Position numbers and translations under genes: made by a program. A model generated the notes under the pieces. It was given only the letters and a program-made list of their open reading frames with translations. It ran no database searches and was not told the DNA's origin. DNA of 64,000 nt from Cedecea lapagei (GTDB lineage: Bacteria > Pseudomonadota > Gammaproteobacteria > Enterobacterales > Enterobacteriaceae): the NCBI RefSeq assembly GCF_900635955.1, contig NZ_LR134201.1:1-64000 (forward strand), in the 5' to 3' direction. Shown here one piece after another: positions 61,075-64,000 of the stretch (its first letter is position 1; each line of letters begins with the position of its first letter).

Positions 61075-61599
61075 TCTGAACTCTCGCGCCAACAGGCCAA
61101 AAATCCAGTCATCCTGCCAGTTTTCATTCAGCCAGTAGTTTTCCCGCAGCGTGCCTTCCTGCAGAAACCCGACTTTCTCCAGCACTTTCTTTGACGGAAT
61201 ATTTCCGGCGGTGACCGTGGCCACAAGCTTGCGGAGCCCGACGTCGACAAAGGCGAAGGTGCAAATCTCATGCAGCGATTCGTATCCGTAGCCCTGGCCG
61301 TGAAAAGAAGGGTCGAGTAAAAAACCCACTTCCGCGATGCCATCTTCACGCAGAATAAAACCTGTAACACCAATCGGCACGCCGGTTTTTTGATGCCGCA
61401 TTACCATACAAAGCCAGTGTCTGCTGCCCGGGTGCCACTCGGGAAGGCGGGCGTCAAAGGTGCGGCGGATCTCTTCCTCCGATCGGTTTTCAGCGACGTA
61501 GCGCATCACCTCCGGCTGCTGCTGCAGGTAGCGAAATAATGGCCAGTCGGCTTCGGTAAGCTGGCTGAGTGACAGGCGCGGCGTTAAAAGGGTCTGCAT
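61072..61599 (-). CDS. GNAT-family N-acetyltransferase (RimJ/RimL-like)
   Basis: A 175-residue acetyltransferase using acetyl-CoA. MQTLLTPRLSLSQLTEADWP begins the RimJ/RimL-type fold, EVGFLLDPSFHGQGYGYESL contains the acetyl-CoA loop (Q-G-x-G-Y), and NIPSKKVLEKVGFLQEG the later motif. The ATG at 61599 lies five bases after the restored stop of the disrupted cupin gene, so they may have formed an operon. Substrate (protein or antibiotic) unknown. Confidence 0.9.
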   Translation of the reverse strand: MQTLLTPRLSLSQLTEADWPLFRYLQQQPEVMRYVAENRSEEEIRRTFDARLPEWHPGSRHWLCMVMRHQKTGVPIGVTGFILREDGIAEVGFLLDPSFHGQGYGYESLHEICTFAFVDVGLRKLVATVTAGNIPSKKVLEKVGFLQEGTLRENYWLNENWQDDWIFGLLAREFR

Positions 61600-61603
61600 G
61601 GTG

Positions 61604-61922
61604 TTAATCCACAATAAACAGGACTGCGCCTGATGTGGTGGAGGAACGGTGTGGCTCTGCGCCGTCGGCTCATGCCCGGCGTCAGGGTAAACTGGCGGCC
61701 ATCTTCCAGCTCCGTTTGCAGCTCGCCCTTCAGGCAAAGCAGAACGTGGCCTTTCTGGCACCAGTGATCGGCCAGATAGCCCGGGGTGTATTCGACCATA
61801 CGTACGCGGATCGGCCCAAACTGCTGCGTGCGCCACAGAGCTTTGCCGGTAATGCCGGGATGTTCGGTCGGCGTGAGGGTTGCCCAGTCGGTGGTGTTAA
61901 AAGGCAGGTCGGTGATGTTCAT
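61604..61922 (-). pseudogene. DHCW-motif cupin-fold protein, disrupted by a frameshift
   Basis: The first 85 or so codons (MNITDLPFNTTDWATL to TLTPGMS) match the DHCW-motif cupin family, with YLADHWCQKGHVLL. After GMS the frame reads arginine-rich nonsense. In another frame the expected C terminus reappears: DGAEPHRSSTTSGAVLFIVD then TAA at 61604-61606. About 11 bases appear deleted near 61672, where a short YQVA-type stretch is expected in relatives. The other frame runs on to 61584. Likely a pseudogene, or a sequencing error. Confidence 0.75.
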
Positions 61923-62011
61923 CAGGCTCCTGGTTATCGTTGTTGTTGTGTTGTCCTCCTTTTGATAGCAGTAAATAAAAAACGGTGCCAGCGTATGGCA
62001 CCGCTTAAGCG

Positions 62012-62185
62012 TTAATCCCAGCGAGATAAGTCATCCCGTGTTAGCCCCATATCCCTGAGCTGTTCCGGACTGAGTTCGCGCAGGGCGCGTAAAGTCTGGC
62101 GCCGCTGCCTGCTACGACGAAAATAGTGGTAAAGCATGACCAGGCCATAAAACGGTTTGCGGTGGTGGTTCTCTTCAAAGCCCAT
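62012..62185 (-). CDS. DUF1127 small protein
   Basis: A 57-residue protein. RRSRQRRQTLRALRELSPEQLRDMGLTRDDL is the arginine-rich DUF1127 (YjiS-like) domain; I read it in two parts, RRQTLRALRELSPEQL and RDMGLTRDDLSRWD. The ATG at 62185 is chosen since GAGGAGTGACGCC precedes it. Related proteins take part in RNA turnover or phosphate and carbon control in some bacteria. It is divergent from the MocR-type regulator. Confidence 0.88.
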   Translation of the reverse strand: MGFEENHHRKPFYGLVMLYHYFRRSRQRRQTLRALRELSPEQLRDMGLTRDDLSRWD

Positions 62186-62361
62186 GGCGTCACTCCTCGC
62201 GGTTTTTCTGGTGCTATCATCCGGCGAATGAGCAAAAGCAGACAGATTCAAAAATAACTTTTCTTTAACATACAGAAGGGCTAAAACATGAGCTGAATGG
62301 CATTTATTGCGCCATTCTGTATCGATTTTTCTTTCTGTATGGTTTCCGGTGAGGATACAGC

Positions 62362-63771
62362 ATGACGCGTTACCAACATCTCGCCACGCTGCTGGCCGAG
62401 CGTATTGAGCAGGGGCTTTATCAAAGCGGTGAGCGTCTGCCCTCGGTGCGCAGCCTGAGCAGTGAGCACGGCGTCAGCATCAGCACCGTGCAGCAGGCCT
62501 ATCACGTACTTGAAGATCGGCAGCTGATCTCTCCCCAGCCGCGCTCTGGTTACTTTGTGGCACCGCGTAAAGCGGTTCCTCCCGTTCCGCGCTTAACTCG
62601 CCCGGTACAGCGTCCGGTGGAAGTGACGCAGTGGGATGCGGTACTGGAACTGGTGAACTCCCGGGATGACTGCGAGTTAATCGCCTTTGGCAGCGGGTCG
62701 CCGGATCTCACCCAGTCGACCATAAAACCGCTGTGGCGTGAGATGGCGCGGCTTGCGCAGTATCAGGAACCTGAGCTGCTGGGCTACGACGGCATGTTCG
62801 GCGTAAAAGCGCTGCGCGAGCAAATTGCGCGCCTGATGCTGGACAGCAACTGCGTGGTGAATGCCGACGACATCGTGGTGACCAACGGCTGCCATGAAGC
62901 TCTGTCGATTGCGATTCGCGCGGTGTGTGAGCCGGACGACATTGTGGCGGTCGAGTCGCCGTCATTCCACGGCACCATGCAAATGCTGCGCGGGTACGGC
63001 ATTAAAGTGATTGAAATTCCAACGGATTCCGTCACCGGCATTAGCCTTGAGGCGCTGGAGCTGGCGTTAGAGCAGTGGCCGATAAAAGCGGTGATTCTGG
63101 TATCGAACTGCAACAACCCGCTAGGGTTCATCATGCCGGATGCGCGCAAGAAAGCGATGATGTGCCTTGCTCAGCGCTTTGATATCGCGATTATCGAAGA
63201 TGATGTCTACGGCGAACTGGCCTATGAGTATCCGCGCCCGATGACGATTAAATCTCTGGACGTGGATGGCCGCGTTCTGCTGTGCAGCTCGTTTTCAAAA
63301 ACGCTTGCGCCGGGGCTGCGGGTGGGCTGGATAGTGCCGGGGCGCTACCTCGACCGGGCGCTGCACAGCAAATATATTGGCACCGGCAGCAGCGCCACCT
63401 TCACCCAGCAGGCGGTGGCGGCGTTCATTCGTAACGGACACTATCACCGCCATCTCCGGCGTATGCGGCAGCACTATCAGCGCAACCTGGACGTTTTCAC
63501 TTGTCGCGTGCGGCAATATTTCCCCTGCGGTATTTGCGTAAGCCGGCCGCAGGGCGGCTTTCTGATGTGGATTGAACTCCCGGAAGAGGTTGACGCAGTG
63601 CGGCTTGGCTATGCCCTGAAAGAGGCAAAAATACATATTGCGATCGGCTCGCTGTTTTCAGCCTCTGGAAAATACCGCAACTGCCTGCGGCTGAACTATT
63701 CTTTGCCGTTCAACGCCGTCACCGAGGCGGCCCTGAAAAGGCTGGGGGAAATCGTCGAGCGTGAGGTTTGA
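62362..63771 (+). CDS. MocR-type regulator: GntR HTH plus PLP aminotransferase domain (YdcR-like)
   Basis: A 469-residue protein. The GntR winged HTH is residues 1-75 (RYQHLATLLAERIEQGLYQS, GERLPSVRSLSSEHGVSIST). The rest is an aspartate-aminotransferase fold: VVTNGCHEALSIAI, SNCNNPLGFI, IIEDDVYGELAYEYPRP and the PLP-lysine block SSFSKTLAPGLRVGW. MocR proteins use PLP as effector; E. coli YdcR is of this size (468). Target genes unknown. Nothing clear follows until a new gene starts at 63955. Confidence 0.92.
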   Translation: MTRYQHLATLLAERIEQGLYQSGERLPSVRSLSSEHGVSISTVQQAYHVLEDRQLISPQPRSGYFVAPRKAVPPVPRLTRPVQRPVEVTQWDAVLELVNSRDDCELIAFGSGSPDLTQSTIKPLWREMARLAQYQEPELLGYDGMFGVKALREQIARLMLDSNCVVNADDIVVTNGCHEALSIAIRAVCEPDDIVAVESPSFHGTMQMLRGYGIKVIEIPTDSVTGISLEALELALEQWPIKAVILVSNCNNPLGFIMPDARKKAMMCLAQRFDIAIIEDDVYGELAYEYPRPMTIKSLDVDGRVLLCSSFSKTLAPGLRVGWIVPGRYLDRALHSKYIGTGSSATFTQQAVAAFIRNGHYHRHLRRMRQHYQRNLDVFTCRVRQYFPCGICVSRPQGGFLMWIELPEEVDAVRLGYALKEAKIHIAIGSLFSASGKYRNCLRLNYSLPFNAVTEAALKRLGEIVEREV

Positions 63772-63954
63772 AAATACCCGACTAAATCGCTCTTTTTGTC
63801 GCCATTGATTGTGGATTTGCCGTTTTACACTCTGCTGTAATGCCGAAATATGGCCCTGGCAACTCTGACCATAAAAAAATAGCCGCCTGGGGCGGAAAAA
63901 TGCAGTTTTTTCTGCGTTCGGCAGCGCGATGCCGGACATCGACAAAGGACGATC

Positions 63955-64000
63955 ATGAGCAGCGCAACATTGCAGATGCGGGAGCACTTTGAGACGTGTC
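63955..64000 (+). CDS. 5' end of an unidentified gene (cut by window end)
   Basis: ATG at 63955 preceded by AAAGGAC at good spacing, followed by 15 codons (MSSATLQMREHFETC). Too short to identify. The 183 bases before it (63772-63954) have no gene. Confidence 0.55.
   Translation, partial: MSSATLQMREHFETC

Overview
The window is a stretch of enterobacterial (Enterobacteriaceae, Gammaproteobacteria) chromosome starting inside dnaA. Evidence: the dnaA-dnaN-recF-gyrB replication cluster, followed by yidB, yidA, yidR, yidQ, ibpA-ibpB and yidE; further on are emrD, selC, fdoGHI-fdhE/fdhD, aldB, selB-selA, yibF, mtlADR and yibL. Nearly all have E. coli-like protein lengths. The core is GC-rich. The gene order is not that of E. 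coli, so I assign it to the family but not to a genus.

Layout. 1-7.2 kb: replication/gyrase cluster, yidB, yidA. 7.3-10.5 kb: an unusual three-gene envelope operon (beta-barrel protein, POTRA-less Omp85 barrel, DUF4056 protein) with stop/start overlaps. 10.6-15.3 kb: yidR, yidQ, the heat-shock pair ibpA-ibpB (sigma-32 promoter, ROSE-like leaders) and yidE. 15.3-17 kb: a scarred junction with a yidP remnant, a small unknown gene overlapping a truncated RES-domain gene, and a GH5-like protein that seems to lack catalytic residues. 17-19.4 kb: amino-acid ABC transporter behind an ArgR-box-like palindrome. 19.4-22.9 kb: MFS transporter/LacI regulator/nucleoside hydrolase operon with a perfect 16-bp palindrome upstream. 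23-29.7 kb: emrD, LysR/SDR pair, a lipoprotein, a periplasmic protein, a DJ-1/PfpI protein and a GlxA-type regulator.

29.9-34.4 kb is accessory DNA ending at the 3' side of selC. It holds a hypothetical gene divergent from a ribbon-helix-helix protein around a palindrome, then a strikingly AT-rich, tightly overlapping three-gene operon: an SMC/Rad50-like DUF3732 ATPase, a small middle protein and a protein with a PD-(D/E)xK-like N terminus. I read it as an ABC-three-component (ABC-3C) conflict/defence system. It is the best candidate for the exciting system in the window.

35.3-43.4 kb: a YgdI-type lipoprotein and a divergent sugar locus with two DeoR regulators (FGGY kinase and DeoC-like aldolase on one arm; AlsE-like epimerase, ribokinase-type kinase, FucP-type transporter and VOC protein on the other). 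43.5-55.1 kb: formate dehydrogenase-O with its accessory genes, aldB and selB-selA. With selC at 34.7 kb, the window holds a selenoprotein (fdoG, in-frame UGA at codon 196) and three of the dedicated Sec-incorporation factors (SelA, SelB, tRNA-Sec). 55.1-60.1 kb: yibF, a CRP-rich control region and mtlADR. 60.1-64 kb: yibL, a DUF1471 protein, a GNAT acetyltransferase, a frameshifted DHCW-type cupin, a DUF1127 protein, a MocR-type regulator and the first codons of an unidentified gene. GC-rich palindromic REP-like repeats sit in four intergenic places.
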